Position numbers and translations under genes: made by a program. Below, piece by piece: positions 22,348-31,485 of a stretch of 55,307 nt of DNA. The stretch comes from Clostridiales bacterium UBA7044 (GTDB lineage: Bacteria > Bacillota > Clostridia > Oscillospirales > Oscillospiraceae), in contig DLAP01000062.1 in NCBI GenBank assembly GCA_002493965.1, positions 1 through 55,307 of the forward strand, given 5' to 3'. The stretch's first letter is position 1; the number at the start of each line of letters is the position of its first letter. The notes under the pieces were generated by a model. The model made no database searches. It had not been told where the DNA came from and was given only the letters and a program-made list of their open reading frames with translations.

Positions 22348-23381
22348 GCCTGTGTCAGGAGCAGAAAGCCTTCCTTCTGAAGGTTCTGGCGGGAAATGTG
22401 GGGATTCCCGCTCTGGCGGCGGCCCTTTCCTGGGCGCTTCCCCAATATGCGGTCCTCTTTTTTCTTCTGGCTGCCCTCTGTACGGCGGTTACTGTGGTGG
22501 TGCTTTGTGTGGCGTATCTGAAGGGCCAGGACAAACGGCTGGAGGACACCGCCCTCAAAGTTGAGGCGTATATCCTGGACCGGCGAAAGGGTACCATCGA
22601 ATGCAATGAGGAAGGGGCCATGCATCACCTGTTCCACCAGGTCAATTCCCTGGTGACCATGGCGGACGCCCACGCGGACAGTGAGCGCCAGGCAAAGGAG
22701 TTTCTCCGGGACACCATCTCCGACATCTCCCATCAGTTAAAAACCCCCATTGCCGCTCTGAACATCTACAATGGCATTCTCCAGCAGGAGGCGGCGGATT
22801 CCGACACGGTCCGCCACTTTTCGGTCCTCTCCGAGCAGGAACTGGACCGCATGGAATCTCTTGTGCAGAACCTTCTGAAAATGGCTCAGCTGGACGCGGG
22901 AGCCATCCCCCTGGCCCGGCGTCCAGAGAATCTTCCGGAGCTGATGACCCAGGCCTGGAAGCAGTATGCCTTTCGTGCCGAGCAGGAGGGGAAGAAAATA
23001 TCCCTGGAGGGTGATGGCGATACCGTTCTTTCCTGCGACCGGATCTGGCTGACGGAGGCCATGGGGAACCTGATAAAAAACGCCCTGGATCATACCGCTT
23101 CCGGGGATGAAATCCACATCCGATGGCGGCAGTCCCCCTGTCTGACCCAAATCATCGTAGAGGACACAGGCAGCGGCATCCACCCGGAGGACCTGTACCA
23201 TATCTTCAAGCGGTTCTATCGCAGCCCCTTTTCCGGGGACACCCCGGGTGTGGGTCTGGGACTGCCCCTGGCAAAGGCCATCGTCGAGGCCCACCGGGGC
23301 AGCATTGAGGTGCGCAGCGAATTGGGACGGGGCACGGTTTTTACCATCAATTTTCCCGATACGGAAATTATGACAAAATAG
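22344..23381 (+). CDS. Sensor histidine kinase
   Basis: 345 residues from the ATG at 22344 (overlapping the regulator's TGA). Two membrane helices (about 15-31 and 34-58) are separated by only a few residues, so there is almost no extracellular sensor. This is the intramembrane-sensing layout, in which the ABC permease detects the signal. H130 in ISDISHQLKTP is the phosphorylated histidine. The N box NLIKNALDHT, G1 DTGSGI and G2 VGLGLPLAK are intact. It is translationally coupled to the response regulator. Confidence 0.93.
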   Translation: MSLCQEQKAFLLKVLAGNVGIPALAAALSWALPQYAVLFFLLAALCTAVTVVVLCVAYLKGQDKRLEDTALKVEAYILDRRKGTIECNEEGAMHHLFHQVNSLVTMADAHADSERQAKEFLRDTISDISHQLKTPIAALNIYNGILQQEAADSDTVRHFSVLSEQELDRMESLVQNLLKMAQLDAGAIPLARRPENLPELMTQAWKQYAFRAEQEGKKISLEGDGDTVLSCDRIWLTEAMGNLIKNALDHTASGDEIHIRWRQSPCLTQIIVEDTGSGIHPEDLYHIFKRFYRSPFSGDTPGVGLGLPLAKAIVEAHRGSIEVRSELGRGTVFTINFPDTEIMTK

Positions 23382-23463
23382 TCATCTTCGATTCATCCGT
23401 CTGTCAGGTTCTTGTATTATTATGCTCATACAGTCCGAGTGACAGAAAGGAGCAAAAATATCT

Positions 23464-24147
23464 ATGGACTTATTACGTGTAGAGAAAATCTCCAAAACCT
23501 ACGGCAGCGGGGAAACGGCGGTGCATGCCCTGAAGGACGTGACCTTCTCCGTTCCCCAGGGTGAATTTGTGGCAATTGTGGGACAATCCGGCTCCGGCAA
23601 AAGCACCCTGCTGAACATGATCGGGGCCTTAGACACCCCCACCTCCGGCAGGGTTTTCATAGGCGGCAAAGACACCTTTGCCATGAAGGAAAAGGAACTG
23701 ACCATTTTCCGCCGCCGGAATATCGGATTCATTTTCCAGTCGTTTCACCTGATCCCGGAGCTTTCCGTGGAACAGAACATTCTCTTTCCCCTGCTGCTGG
23801 ATCACCGGAAGGTAAGCCGGGGGTATCTGGAGGACCTGCTCACCATCCTGGGGCTGGAGCAGCGGCGTAATCATCTGCCCAGCCAGCTTTCCGGCGGCCA
23901 GCAGCAGCGGGTTGCCATCGGGCGGGCGCTGATGACCCGGCCCTCCCTGGTTCTGGCCGACGAGCCTACCGGCAATCTGGATTCCCAGAACAGCAGCGAG
24001 GTGATTGCCCTGCTGAAGGAGGCCTCCCGAAAATACGAGCAGACGGTGATTATGATTACCCACAACCCCGCCATTGCCCATACGGCGGACCGGGTCCTGC
24101 AGGTGTCCGACGGGGTTCTGACGGACCTGGGGAGGTGCCGGGCATGA
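23464..24147 (+). CDS. ABC transporter ATP-binding protein (MacB/BceA type)
   Basis: A 227-residue ATPase of the lipoprotein/macrolide-export (MacB, LolD, BceA) class. Walker A is GQSGSGKST (residues 40-48), the signature LSGGQQQR lies near residue 140, and Walker B is LVLADEP with the H-loop in MITHNP. It starts 82 bp after the kinase gene, enough room for a separate regulated promoter (an AT-rich TTGTATTATTATG stretch is there), and overlaps the permease gene by 4 bp. It powers the FtsX-like permease encoded next. Confidence 0.95.
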   Translation: MDLLRVEKISKTYGSGETAVHALKDVTFSVPQGEFVAIVGQSGSGKSTLLNMIGALDTPTSGRVFIGGKDTFAMKEKELTIFRRRNIGFIFQSFHLIPELSVEQNILFPLLLDHRKVSRGYLEDLLTILGLEQRRNHLPSQLSGGQQQRVAIGRALMTRPSLVLADEPTGNLDSQNSSEVIALLKEASRKYEQTVIMITHNPAIAHTADRVLQVSDGVLTDLGRCRA

Positions 24148-26474
24148 GAAGCTACCTTAGCCTGATTCCCATTTCCGCCAGGGTTCGGCGGCGTCAGAAC
24201 CGGATGACGATCTTGTGCATTGTCATCTCCGTAATGCTGGTAACGGCGGTTTTCAGCGCGGCGGACAGTCTGATTCAGGCAGAAGACCAATATATGCAAA
24301 GCAGGCACGGAAGCTGGCATATTCGGATTGGGAATCTCTCGGAGCAGGCTGGCGAGGAGCTCCGGCAGCGGTCGGATGTGGCCTGCCTTGGCTGGTCGGG
24401 AAAATACAACGAAGACGCAGATCTGCCATACGAAATTGGCGGGCGGAAGGCCACGCTGTACGGCACGGACCGCGAATATATGACCCAGCTGACAAGCGCA
24501 GTGGAGGAAGGCGCTTTCCCCCAAAAGGACAGCGAGGTACTGCTCAGCGCCAACGCAAAGCTGGCCCTGGATGTGCAGGTGGGCAGCACCGTAACGGTAA
24601 GCACCCCCGCCGGCGCGGCTGACTTTCTTGTCTCCGGCTTCGGCTCCGATGACCGGGAATACTATCAGGGACAGACCTACCTGGTAGGCGTTTATATGAC
24701 GAAGCGGGCCTTTTCTTCTCTGATGGACGCAAACGGCGTTTCGGTTCCCCAAACCTGCTATCTCCGGTTTCAGACCGCGGCGCAGGCATCCAGAGCGATT
24801 TCCGAAATCCAGCAGCAGTATAGTCTTCCGGCGGGCAGCATCCAGGAAAACACTGCCATCATGGGGCTTGCCGGACAGAGCAGCAACAAATCCGTGCACA
24901 ATATCTATGGGCTGGCCGCGATTGTCTTCGTCCTGGTTCTTCTGGCCGGTATTTTCATGATTTCCGGAAGCCTCAACAGCAATATTGCCCAGCGGACGAA
25001 GTTTTTCGGGATGCTGCGCTGTATTGGCATGAGCCGCCGTCAGGTTATCCGGTTTGTGCGTCTGGAGGCGCTGAACTGGTGTAAAACCGCCGTCCCCCTG
25101 GGGATGCTTCTCGGTACCATCGCCAGCTGGAGCGTCTGCGCCATGCTGCGTTATGGCATCGGAGGTGAATTTGCGGGCGCCCCTCTATTCCACCTAAGCC
25201 CCATAGGACTGATCAGCGGAGCCTTGGTAGGCACTGGGGCCGTATTGCTTGCCGCGCAATCCCCGGCCCGGCGGGCCGCCAGGGTAACACCTATGGCAGC
25301 GATTTCCGGCAATGCAGAAGATACGCCTATGGCAAAACGCCCCTCGAGAATCGGCTCTCGCAGGCCGGAATGGACCCTGGGAGTCCATCACGCCACGGCA
25401 TCCAAAAAGAACCTGCTTCTGATGACCGCCAGCTTTGCACTGAGCATTGTCCTGTTTCTCTGCTTCTCTGTTGGCCTGGAATTTGCCCGGGCACTGATGC
25501 CCTCTCTGCGGTCGTGGCAGCCGGATATCACCCTCAACGGCTATGCCAATGCACTCCTGTTAGAGCCGTCGGTATTGCAGGAACTGGAAACGATACCAGG
25601 GGTCACGCATTGCTTTGGCACCGCGTATCTGGGCGATGTCCCTGCCGCGTCCTCCCGAGAAGGGGCCATTCATGTCAGCCTTATCTCCTACAGTAACTTC
25701 CTGCTGAACCGGGCAGAGGAAAGCGTCATGGAAGGAGATCTGTCCACAATCTATGGAAGCACAGACAAGGTCATGACGGTCAGCAATCAGGATAACCCCC
25801 TGAAGGTCGGCGATACCCTTCAGATCGGTGGAAAAACGGTAACCATTTCCTGCGCTCTTTCCAGCGGCATCTGGCCCAGCGAATACAGCGTAATCTGCTC
25901 CCAGGAGACCTTTGCGGAACTGACCGGGGAGGAAAACTATAGTCTGGTGGGCATCCAGCTTGGCAAAAGCGCCGATGAAGATACCCTGCGTCAGATCAGC
26001 CGCCTGGCAGGCAGCGATATTATTTTTGCAGATAACCAGGAAAACAACCGCAGTGACGCACAAACCTATCTGGCCGCCTGCTTTGTTCTGTACAGCTTTG
26101 TGGCAATCCTCGCTGTGATTACCCTTTTTTATATGATGAACAGCATTTCCATGAGTGTCAACGCCAGAATCAGGCAATATGGCATCATGCGGGCGATTGG
26201 CATGGATGGCATCCAGCTTACCGGAATGGTTTGTGCGGAGGCCTTTGCCTATGCTCTCTCCGGCCTGATCGTGGGCTGCTGCCTTGGTCTGCTTCTCAGC
26301 AGGTTTCTGCACCAGATGCTGCTGACCCGCTATTTTGGAATCGGGTGGGAGATGCCGGTGCAGCTGCTGGGCATCATTCTGGTCTTTGATTTTGTTTCCG
26401 CCGCCATTGCGGCCTATGCCCCCGCGAAACGGATTCGCAATATGGCCATTACCGCAACCATCAATGAACTGTAA
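24144..26474 (+). CDS. FtsX-like ABC permease (BceB/MacB-related)
   Basis: 776 residues from the ATG at 24144, with GGGGAGG upstream. One N-terminal helix (about 28-48), a ~190-residue extracellular domain, then FtsX helices around residues 255-280, 310-330 and 360-380. A second half follows, with a helix near 425-450, another extracellular domain and three C-terminal helices (about 640-665, 690-715, 740-765). The paired FtsX units and large outside domains suit a peptide-sensing or peptide-removing transporter. It is the last gene before a terminator at 26487-26514. Confidence 0.9.
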   Translation: MRSYLSLIPISARVRRRQNRMTILCIVISVMLVTAVFSAADSLIQAEDQYMQSRHGSWHIRIGNLSEQAGEELRQRSDVACLGWSGKYNEDADLPYEIGGRKATLYGTDREYMTQLTSAVEEGAFPQKDSEVLLSANAKLALDVQVGSTVTVSTPAGAADFLVSGFGSDDREYYQGQTYLVGVYMTKRAFSSLMDANGVSVPQTCYLRFQTAAQASRAISEIQQQYSLPAGSIQENTAIMGLAGQSSNKSVHNIYGLAAIVFVLVLLAGIFMISGSLNSNIAQRTKFFGMLRCIGMSRRQVIRFVRLEALNWCKTAVPLGMLLGTIASWSVCAMLRYGIGGEFAGAPLFHLSPIGLISGALVGTGAVLLAAQSPARRAARVTPMAAISGNAEDTPMAKRPSRIGSRRPEWTLGVHHATASKKNLLLMTASFALSIVLFLCFSVGLEFARALMPSLRSWQPDITLNGYANALLLEPSVLQELETIPGVTHCFGTAYLGDVPAASSREGAIHVSLISYSNFLLNRAEESVMEGDLSTIYGSTDKVMTVSNQDNPLKVGDTLQIGGKTVTISCALSSGIWPSEYSVICSQETFAELTGEENYSLVGIQLGKSADEDTLRQISRLAGSDIIFADNQENNRSDAQTYLAACFVLYSFVAILAVITLFYMMNSISMSVNARIRQYGIMRAIGMDGIQLTGMVCAEAFAYALSGLIVGCCLGLLLSRFLHQMLLTRYFGIGWEMPVQLLGIILVFDFVSAAIAAYAPAKRIRNMAITATINEL

Positions 26475-26486
26475 TGGCCCATTCCG

Positions 26487-26521
26487 GTACGGCGTCGGAT
26501 TTCCGCCGCCGTACATTTTTT
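26487..26521 (+). terminator. Terminator after the ABC permease
   Basis: GTACGGCG / CGCCGTAC stem followed by ATTTTTTTA, between permease and lipoprotein genes. Confidence 0.88.
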
Positions 26522-26552
26522 TACGCTTTTTACCCAAAGGAGGGGGAACCTT

Positions 26553-27116
26553 ATGACACAAAAAATCATTTTTCTGGCCCTGCTGCTGGTATTTGCGCTG
26601 ACCATTCTTACCGGATGTGATCGGGAGATTGCAGACGGTATGTGGGAAGAACTCAAGGACAACGAGGAAGGGATTCATGAGGAACTGGATGCGCTATGGG
26701 ACAGCTTCCTGACGGAGGTCAATGATTGGGCAGATGCCCACGCCACCTGCTCCCTGACGGAGGATGGCGATCTGGTCGGAACCCGGGAAGCAGGTGTCGA
26801 TGACTACGTAGGAAGCTATGAAGCCAGCTATTCCCAGTTTACCGGTGTGGAATCCATTTTTGGAGGAACCGCGCTGAAACGGAGAGAGGGCAGCGATTTG
26901 CGGGTAGTCTATTCTCTCGCCATCCAGTCCGGGAAAGCGCGGCTATACCGTTTAGATGGCAGCGACAAAAAAATCCTCGCGGAGATTACGGATAGCGGAA
27001 CCTACGAATTTACTGTCCACGCCGGGAAAAACTTCATCGTGCTGGAAGGGGAGCAGTTTACAGGGAATCTATCGCTGACGGTAGAATCCGTCTTCCCGGA
27101 AATTGACCAATGGTAA
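26553..27116 (+). CDS. Lipoprotein of unknown function
   Basis: 187 residues with an AAAGGAGGGGG ribosome binding site. Residues 1-22 are a lipoprotein signal ending in the lipobox ILTGC (C22). The mature part begins with a charged helical segment, then a beta-rich domain in the C-terminal half (for example LRVVYSLAIQSGKARLYRLD and YEFTVHAGKNFIVLE) of the sort seen in extracellular ligand-binding or immunity proteins. I recognise no named family. It follows the ABC module after a terminator and could be an accessory surface protein expressed by read-through. Confidence 0.82.
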   Translation: MTQKIIFLALLLVFALTILTGCDREIADGMWEELKDNEEGIHEELDALWDSFLTEVNDWADAHATCSLTEDGDLVGTREAGVDDYVGSYEASYSQFTGVESIFGGTALKRREGSDLRVVYSLAIQSGKARLYRLDGSDKKILAEITDSGTYEFTVHAGKNFIVLEGEQFTGNLSLTVESVFPEIDQW

Positions 27117-27120
27117 TCAG

Positions 27121-27153
27121 AGCCCCCATGCGTACTTAACACGCATGGGGGCT
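27121..27153 (+). terminator. Hairpin after the lipoprotein gene
   Basis: 13-bp perfect arms AGCCCCCATGCGT / ACGCATGGGGGCT, no T run. The rest of the gap 27154-27440 shows no gene or clear promoter that I can defend. Confidence 0.6.
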
Positions 27154-27440
27154 TCCACTGGCTTTCTCTGACAAAAGAACATCCGCTATTTTGCGGTGCA
27201 CTGCCTGCCTTGTAAATTGCGGGCTGTGACAGCTTAATTGGATATGCTTTCCACCACAACAGCATAAAAAGCTCCCGGTTTCTGACCCCGAAAAGGGATT
27301 GTACCTGCTTTAGCTTGATATCCCACGTTTTCTCACGAAACCATATTCCGGGTGCTTTTTCGCGCCTTGTAGTTGCGCTTCGTATAAATTGCCTTCCAAC
27401 GTGGGAATACTTTCTTCCAGACTACACTGGAGGTTTTCCT

Positions 27441-28292
27441 ATGCGAAACAACTTCCGCGGCTGGTATTTTCGGTGCCAGTCCGATACCCAGACCCTTGCC
27501 GTCATTCCGTCCGTCCATCGGACGCAGCAGGAAACATTCTGCACCATCCAGTTGATCACCGACACCCAGTCCTTCCATGTAAAACTTCCCGATTCAGATT
27601 TTCAAATGCAGGCCGAGCAAATCTGGATGACAGGAAGCTTGTTTCATAAAGAGGGCTTCACGCTGGATCTCCACGTTTCTGACCTCCAGGCCACTGGTTC
27701 TGTTCGGTTTGGCCCCTTTACACCCATCCGATATGACATCATGGGGCCCTTTCGGTATGTGCCGTTTTTACAGTGCAGGCACAGCGTTTTCAGTATGCGT
27801 CACCGGGTGAATGGGTTGGTCCTCGTCAACGGTGTCCCCTATGAATTTCAGAATGGCACCGGCTATCTGGAGGGAGACCGGGGCACCTCCTTCCCCAGCG
27901 GGTATATCTGGACCCAGTGCTTTTTCCCGGAGGGCAGCCTGATGCTGTCTATTGCGGAGATTCCTCTGGGGGGCCTGCGCTTCACCGGGGTCATCGGCGT
28001 CGTCCTGCTGGGCGAAAAAGAATATCGCCTTGCCACCTATTTAGGGGCCAAAGCGGTGAAAATCCAGCCGGAGGAAATCGTCGTCCGGCAGGGGCCCTTC
28101 ACACTGACAGTCAATCCCCGGGGACAGGCGGGCCATCCCCTTCGGGCACCGGTAAGCGGTGACATGGTGCGAACCATCCGGGAGCAAATTTCCTGCCAGG
28201 TTTCCTACCGCTTTGAGGAAAAGGGGATCCCCCTGCTAACACTGGACGCGCCGAATGCCGCACTGGAATATGAATATGGAGGGAAGGTCTAA
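27441..28292 (+). CDS. Tocopherol cyclase-like (lipocalin-type) protein
   Basis: 283 residues from the ATG at 27441, with GGAGG 8 bp upstream. The sequence has the hallmarks of the bacterial tocopherol-cyclase-like family: NFRGWYFRCQS at the start, IPSVH, QLITDTQSFHV, YDIMGPFRYVPFLQCRH near residue 95, and GYLEGDRGTSFPSGYIWTQC. These are beta-barrels related to plant tocopherol cyclase, but Firmicutes do not make tocopherol, so the substrate is probably another lipid or isoprenoid, or the protein only binds one. No signal peptide. The terminator stem overlaps its stop codon. Confidence 0.85.
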   Translation: MRNNFRGWYFRCQSDTQTLAVIPSVHRTQQETFCTIQLITDTQSFHVKLPDSDFQMQAEQIWMTGSLFHKEGFTLDLHVSDLQATGSVRFGPFTPIRYDIMGPFRYVPFLQCRHSVFSMRHRVNGLVLVNGVPYEFQNGTGYLEGDRGTSFPSGYIWTQCFFPEGSLMLSIAEIPLGGLRFTGVIGVVLLGEKEYRLATYLGAKAVKIQPEEIVVRQGPFTLTVNPRGQAGHPLRAPVSGDMVRTIREQISCQVSYRFEEKGIPLLTLDAPNAALEYEYGGKV

Positions 28293-28311
28293 GTGCCCTT
28301 CCCTCCGTTCT
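28278..28311 (+). terminator. Terminator overlapping the stop codon
   Basis: GGAGGGAAGG / CCTTCCCTCC stem (28278-28287 and 28297-28306) with the TAA stop in the loop, followed by GTTCTTTATG. Confidence 0.7.
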
Positions 28312-28629
28312 TTATGGATCCACCCTTCTTTCCGGGTTTCCCTTGCTCATATACCGGTAAACCGTAGGCACGGAGATGGAAAGCTGCCTGGCCACCTCCG
28401 CAACAGCCCCCTTCATGGATAGGACACCGCTTTCGTTCAGACGATGGACAATCCGTACCTTTTCCTCCATCCGCATTCTGTCCGGCGAAACCCCGCTCTG
28501 CTCAATCACGTCCGTAATCCGGGCATATATGATGTTCGCCACCGGATTGTCCAGATTTTCATTGTATTCGCTTTCCTTCGGCAGCTCCAAATTAAAGCGT
28601 TCCAACACACTGTGGAGAGTGTGACACAT
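28312..28629 (-). pseudogene. C-terminal fragment of a YheO/DauR-like transcriptional regulator
   Basis: About 100 residues matching the C-terminal half of YheO/DauR-family regulators: a linker and a DauR-type helix-turn-helix (AVAEVARQLSISVPTVYRYM). Full-length relatives are about 200-220 residues with an N-terminal PAS-like YheO domain. That domain is missing here, and the coding sequence stops matching near 28620, where an unrelated aminotransferase fragment begins on the other strand. I read this as a truncated gene. The short ATG-started product could still be made. Confidence 0.75.
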
Positions 28630-28850
28630 CTGCTTACTACGACGCTCTGAAGTGGTGGTATGGCAAGCGGTTCGGCCTTAATTTCGATCCCGCCCGGGTA
28701 TCCATGATGCCCACTGTGGTCAGCGCCATCAACATGGCCATCCGCGCTTTCTCCAATCCCGGGGATAAGGTCATCATCCAGCAGCCGGTATACGAGCCCT
28801 TTGCGGGACTGATTGCCAAGACCGGCCGGGTCATGGTCAACAACGGTCTG
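28629..28850 (+). pseudogene. Internal fragment of a MalY/PatB-type aminotransferase
   Basis: About 73 codons encode AYYDALKWWYGKRFG, then PARVSMMPTVVSAINMAI, NPGDKVIIQQPVYEPF and GRVMVNNGL. This is the region just before and around the PLP-binding part of MalY/PatB cystathionine beta-lyase-like aminotransferases. Neither the start nor the remaining ~300 residues are present. It abuts the regulator fragment on the left and, out of frame, the permease fragment on the right. Confidence 0.75.
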
Positions 28851-29352
28851 GTTTATGTTCGCCCTTCTCACCACCCTGAATTTCTCCATTGGCATGATGG
28901 TCTATCCCGTACTGCGGGCCTGCAACGACGGCTGGCTGCCCAAGGGTCTGGGCGCTACCAACCGCAAATGGGGCACCGCCCACTGGATCCTGCTGACCTT
29001 CTACCTGGTAGGCATTGTTCCCATCATCATCGGCCTGGATCTGACCACCATTGCCAACAGCACCGTCATTGTCACTAAGGTCTGCGCCGCCATCGTGGTT
29101 TACGCCGCCATGCAGCTGCCCAAGAAAATGCCCGAACTGTGGAACAAGTCCCGCTTCCATGTGTCAAACGGTGTACTCAATACCTTCTGCGTCATCAGCC
29201 TGGTAATCTGCGTTGCTTCTGTCATTTTGCTGCTGGTCTCCTCCTCCACCATCCAGATTGTGCTGAACCTGGCCATTTTGGCAGTGGGCGGCATTCTGGC
29301 CCTAATTTTCCACAAGCGCGCCACCATCAACATGAGTTATACAGAAAATTAA
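28850..29352 (+). pseudogene. C-terminal fragment of an APC-family amino acid permease
   Basis: About 165 residues forming the last 4-5 membrane helices of an amino acid/polyamine permease (for example MVYPVLRACNDGWLPKGLGA, then WILLTFYLVGIVPIIIGL and a final helix pair). The first ~60% of the gene is gone. The reading frame differs from that of the aminotransferase fragment just upstream, so no fusion protein is made. It ends at a proper terminator (29362-29397), which suggests the 3' end is original. Confidence 0.75.
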
Positions 29353-29361
29353 TTCTTCCCC

Positions 29362-29397
29362 TTTGCGGCGTGTACATTCCCGTGTACACGCCGCAAA
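29362..29397 (+). terminator. Terminator after the permease fragment
   Basis: Stem TTTGCGGCGTGTAC / GTACACGCCGCAAA, 14-bp perfect arms. Confidence 0.82.
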
Positions 29398-29405
29398 ATT
29401 CCCTG

Positions 29406-29434
29406 TTGCATTTCCCATCCGTTTTTGCGATAAT
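29406..29434 (+). promoter_or_regulatory. Promoter of the MarR-EFR1 operon
   Basis: TTGCAT (29406-29411), 17 bp, GATAAT (29429-29434). The leader before the ATG at 29453 would be only about 12 nt. Confidence 0.6.
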
Positions 29435-29452
29435 AGAGAAAATCGACAGGAG

Positions 29453-29944
29453 ATGGATGGTACGAGCGACGCGAGACTGAATCTGATTTACGAATTACTG
29501 CATCAAAAAGCTGCCACCGCCCGGGCCTATGTGCAGTACATGGATTCCGACCGGGAATATGTGGCAGGGGACAAGCTGTATATGCGGGAGGCCCATTTTG
29601 TGATTGCCATTGGTCCCGGCGAAGGGAAAACCATGTCGGAGGTCGCCCAGAAATTGGACGTGACCCAGGGCGCTGTCTCTCAAACGGCTGCCCGTCTGGA
29701 GAAAAAGGGCTATATCCAGCGGCAGAAATGCCCAACGAACCGGCGGCAAACCATAGCCAGACTCACCGCCAAGGGAGAAGCTTTCTATACAGAGCACCAA
29801 AAATACGACCGGGAGATGTTTGCCCATGTGGACGACATTCTCTTTTTCCGGTATTCTGAGGCGGAACTTCGTATGCTCATTGACTACGAGGAGGCCTTCC
29901 ATAACGCAATCCAGGATAAAACCATGTCGGAAAACGCTTATTAA
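29453..29944 (+). CDS. MarR-family transcriptional regulator
   Basis: About 163 residues. The winged helix is clear: HFVIAIGPGEGKTMSEVAQ, the recognition helix VTQGAVSQTAARLEKKG, and the wing YIQRQKCPTNRRQTIARLT, flanked by dimerisation helices. I take the ATG at 29453 because a promoter lies just upstream, although AGGAG directly abuts it, so the start is uncertain by some codons. The flavodoxin-ferredoxin gene follows 12 bp downstream, probably in one operon. The inducer is unknown, possibly redox or phenolic stress. Confidence 0.88.
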   Translation: MDGTSDARLNLIYELLHQKAATARAYVQYMDSDREYVAGDKLYMREAHFVIAIGPGEGKTMSEVAQKLDVTQGAVSQTAARLEKKGYIQRQKCPTNRRQTIARLTAKGEAFYTEHQKYDREMFAHVDDILFFRYSEAELRMLIDYEEAFHNAIQDKTMSENAY

Positions 29945-29956
29945 GGAGGACAATTC

Positions 29957-30715
29957 ATGCGCACATATAAAATTCTTTTCAGCCCCACCGGCGGCACGGA
30001 AAGGGTCGCCGATATTTTAACCGGAAGATTGGCAGAAAACGCAGTCACCATCGACCTGTGTGACAGAAGCGTGGATTTTTCCACCTTCTCCTTCACCGCC
30101 GAAGATGTCTGCGTCGTTGCGGTTCCCTCTTACGGCGGACGGGTTCCCGCCATTGCGGTCCATCGTCTTTCCCTGCTTCATGGTAACGGGGCCAAAGCCA
30201 TCCTTGTGTCCGTCTACGGGAACCGGGAATTTGAGGACACGCTGGTGGAACTGAAGGATACGCTGGATGCCTCCGGATTTGTCAGCGTTGCCGCTGTTGC
30301 CGCCATTGCGGAGCATTCCATTGCCCGTCAGTTCGCCGCCGGCCGGCCGGACGCGGAGGACACCCGGGAACTGGAAGGCTTCGCCGATGCCATCCACATC
30401 CGGCTGGCTGAGAACAGCCCGCCGGAGTTGGCCCTGCCCGGCAACCGTCCTTACAAGTCCTTTGGCGGTCTTCCCATGCACCCAGGCGCGGATAAAAGCT
30501 GTGTAGCCTGCGGAATCTGCGCCGAAAGCTGCCCCGTGGGTGCCATTCCCATGGACGATCCCAGAAAAACAGACAACGAAAAGTGCATTACCTGTATGCG
30601 CTGCGTCCGTGTGTGTCCCCAAGGTTCCCGGAACCTGAACAAGCTGGCTCTGGCCGCTACGGCACAGAAGCTGAAAAAGGTTTGCAGCGTCCGGAAACAG
30701 AACACACTGTTCTGA
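29957..30715 (+). CDS. EFR1-type flavodoxin-ferredoxin fusion protein
   Basis: 252 residues. The N-terminal ~170 form a flavodoxin-like domain, with the FMN phosphate loop near FSPTGGTERVAD (residues ~8-19) and VPSYGGRVP near residue 56. The C-terminal part has two 4Fe-4S clusters: CVACGICAESCPVGAI and CITCMRCVRVCPQGS. This EFR1 architecture is common in anaerobic Firmicutes and serves as an intracellular electron carrier. AAGGAGGAC precedes the start. It is co-transcribed with a MarR regulator, so the pair may respond to redox stress. Confidence 0.93.
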   Translation: MRTYKILFSPTGGTERVADILTGRLAENAVTIDLCDRSVDFSTFSFTAEDVCVVAVPSYGGRVPAIAVHRLSLLHGNGAKAILVSVYGNREFEDTLVELKDTLDASGFVSVAAVAAIAEHSIARQFAAGRPDAEDTRELEGFADAIHIRLAENSPPELALPGNRPYKSFGGLPMHPGADKSCVACGICAESCPVGAIPMDDPRKTDNEKCITCMRCVRVCPQGSRNLNKLALAATAQKLKKVCSVRKQNTLF

Positions 30716-30834
30716 TTCCGGACGCCGCCATATTGGGAACGATGCTTCTGCCCACATTGTGATTCTCAGGAAAACTCTGATTAACACCCGACCCACACAG
30801 GGCACATGCTTCGCCCTTTTATCTTTGCCTCAGC

Positions 30835-31485
30835 TCAATATTCTTTCCTCCTGAAAATCGCCGCTGTCACCGGATAAGAGCAGGCAAACACCATCAGAGA
30901 GCAGGCAAGCAGAATCCCCCCTCCCAGGAGGATCTGTAAATCAGACATTTCCGGTCCAAACAAAAAATTGAGATATGTAACCAGTCCCATGACAATTCCG
31001 ATCCCGCATAACAGGCTGATCACGAGGAAAGCCCCGCTTCGCTCTTCACCGCCTAAATAAAACAGAGGGAAGAAAATCGCACCGGCAAACAGGCTGATAC
31101 TCATTCCCACAAAGAAGACCAAAAACGCATCCAGACTCCGGTCAAAGGGACACCCATGCAGAAGCCAGCTTAGTCCCATGCCGGCCCCGGCAAAGAGCAG
31201 CCCTACCAGCAGCCAAAGCAGCTGATGAATAAAGTAACTCTTTATAATGTCCGCCCTCTTTACAGGCGTGGTCAGCTTGTATTTTCCCCATTTTGAAATG
31301 TAGTCCTTCCCTATGCTGGCCGCCGCAATGGCCGGAAAGCCGACGATCCCCAGCAGGATATAGAACAGCAAAAGCTGCTGACTGACAACCATGGTAACAA
31401 AAGCGCCCAGCAGCGCCATGAACGCAGAAAAGGTTCCCGCGCCGGAACGCGCCGCATAAAAATTATTTCTGAGAAGTCCCTTCAT
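30835..31485 (-). CDS. ABC-2 type permease of a YtrA-regulated exporter
   Basis: 216 residues with about six membrane helices (roughly 20-40, 45-65, 88-110, 120-145, 155-175 and 185-205) and a short KGLLRNNFYAAR N-terminus, typical of small ABC-2 permeases. It overlaps the ATPase gene by 4 bp and forms the third gene of a GntR-ATPase-permease operon, the YtrA/YtrB arrangement that responds to cell-wall antibiotics in Bacillus. The transported compound is unknown. Confidence 0.87.
   Translation of the reverse strand: MKGLLRNNFYAARSGAGTFSAFMALLGAFVTMVVSQQLLLFYILLGIVGFPAIAAASIGKDYISKWGKYKLTTPVKRADIIKSYFIHQLLWLLVGLLFAGAGMGLSWLLHGCPFDRSLDAFLVFFVGMSISLFAGAIFFPLFYLGGEERSGAFLVISLLCGIGIVMGLVTYLNFLFGPEMSDLQILLGGGILLACSLMVFACSYPVTAAIFRRKEY

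Noticed and set aside
26040..26474. A possible separate small membrane protein at the end of the ABC permease.
   Set aside because: It is the C-terminal FtsX domain of the same continuous reading frame.
30768..30784. AGGAAAACTCTGATTAA resembles the start of the structured repeat element (14 of 16 bases to copy B).
   Set aside because: Only the terminal dozen bases match. No central hairpin or opposite end follows, so it could be chance or a very decayed remnant.
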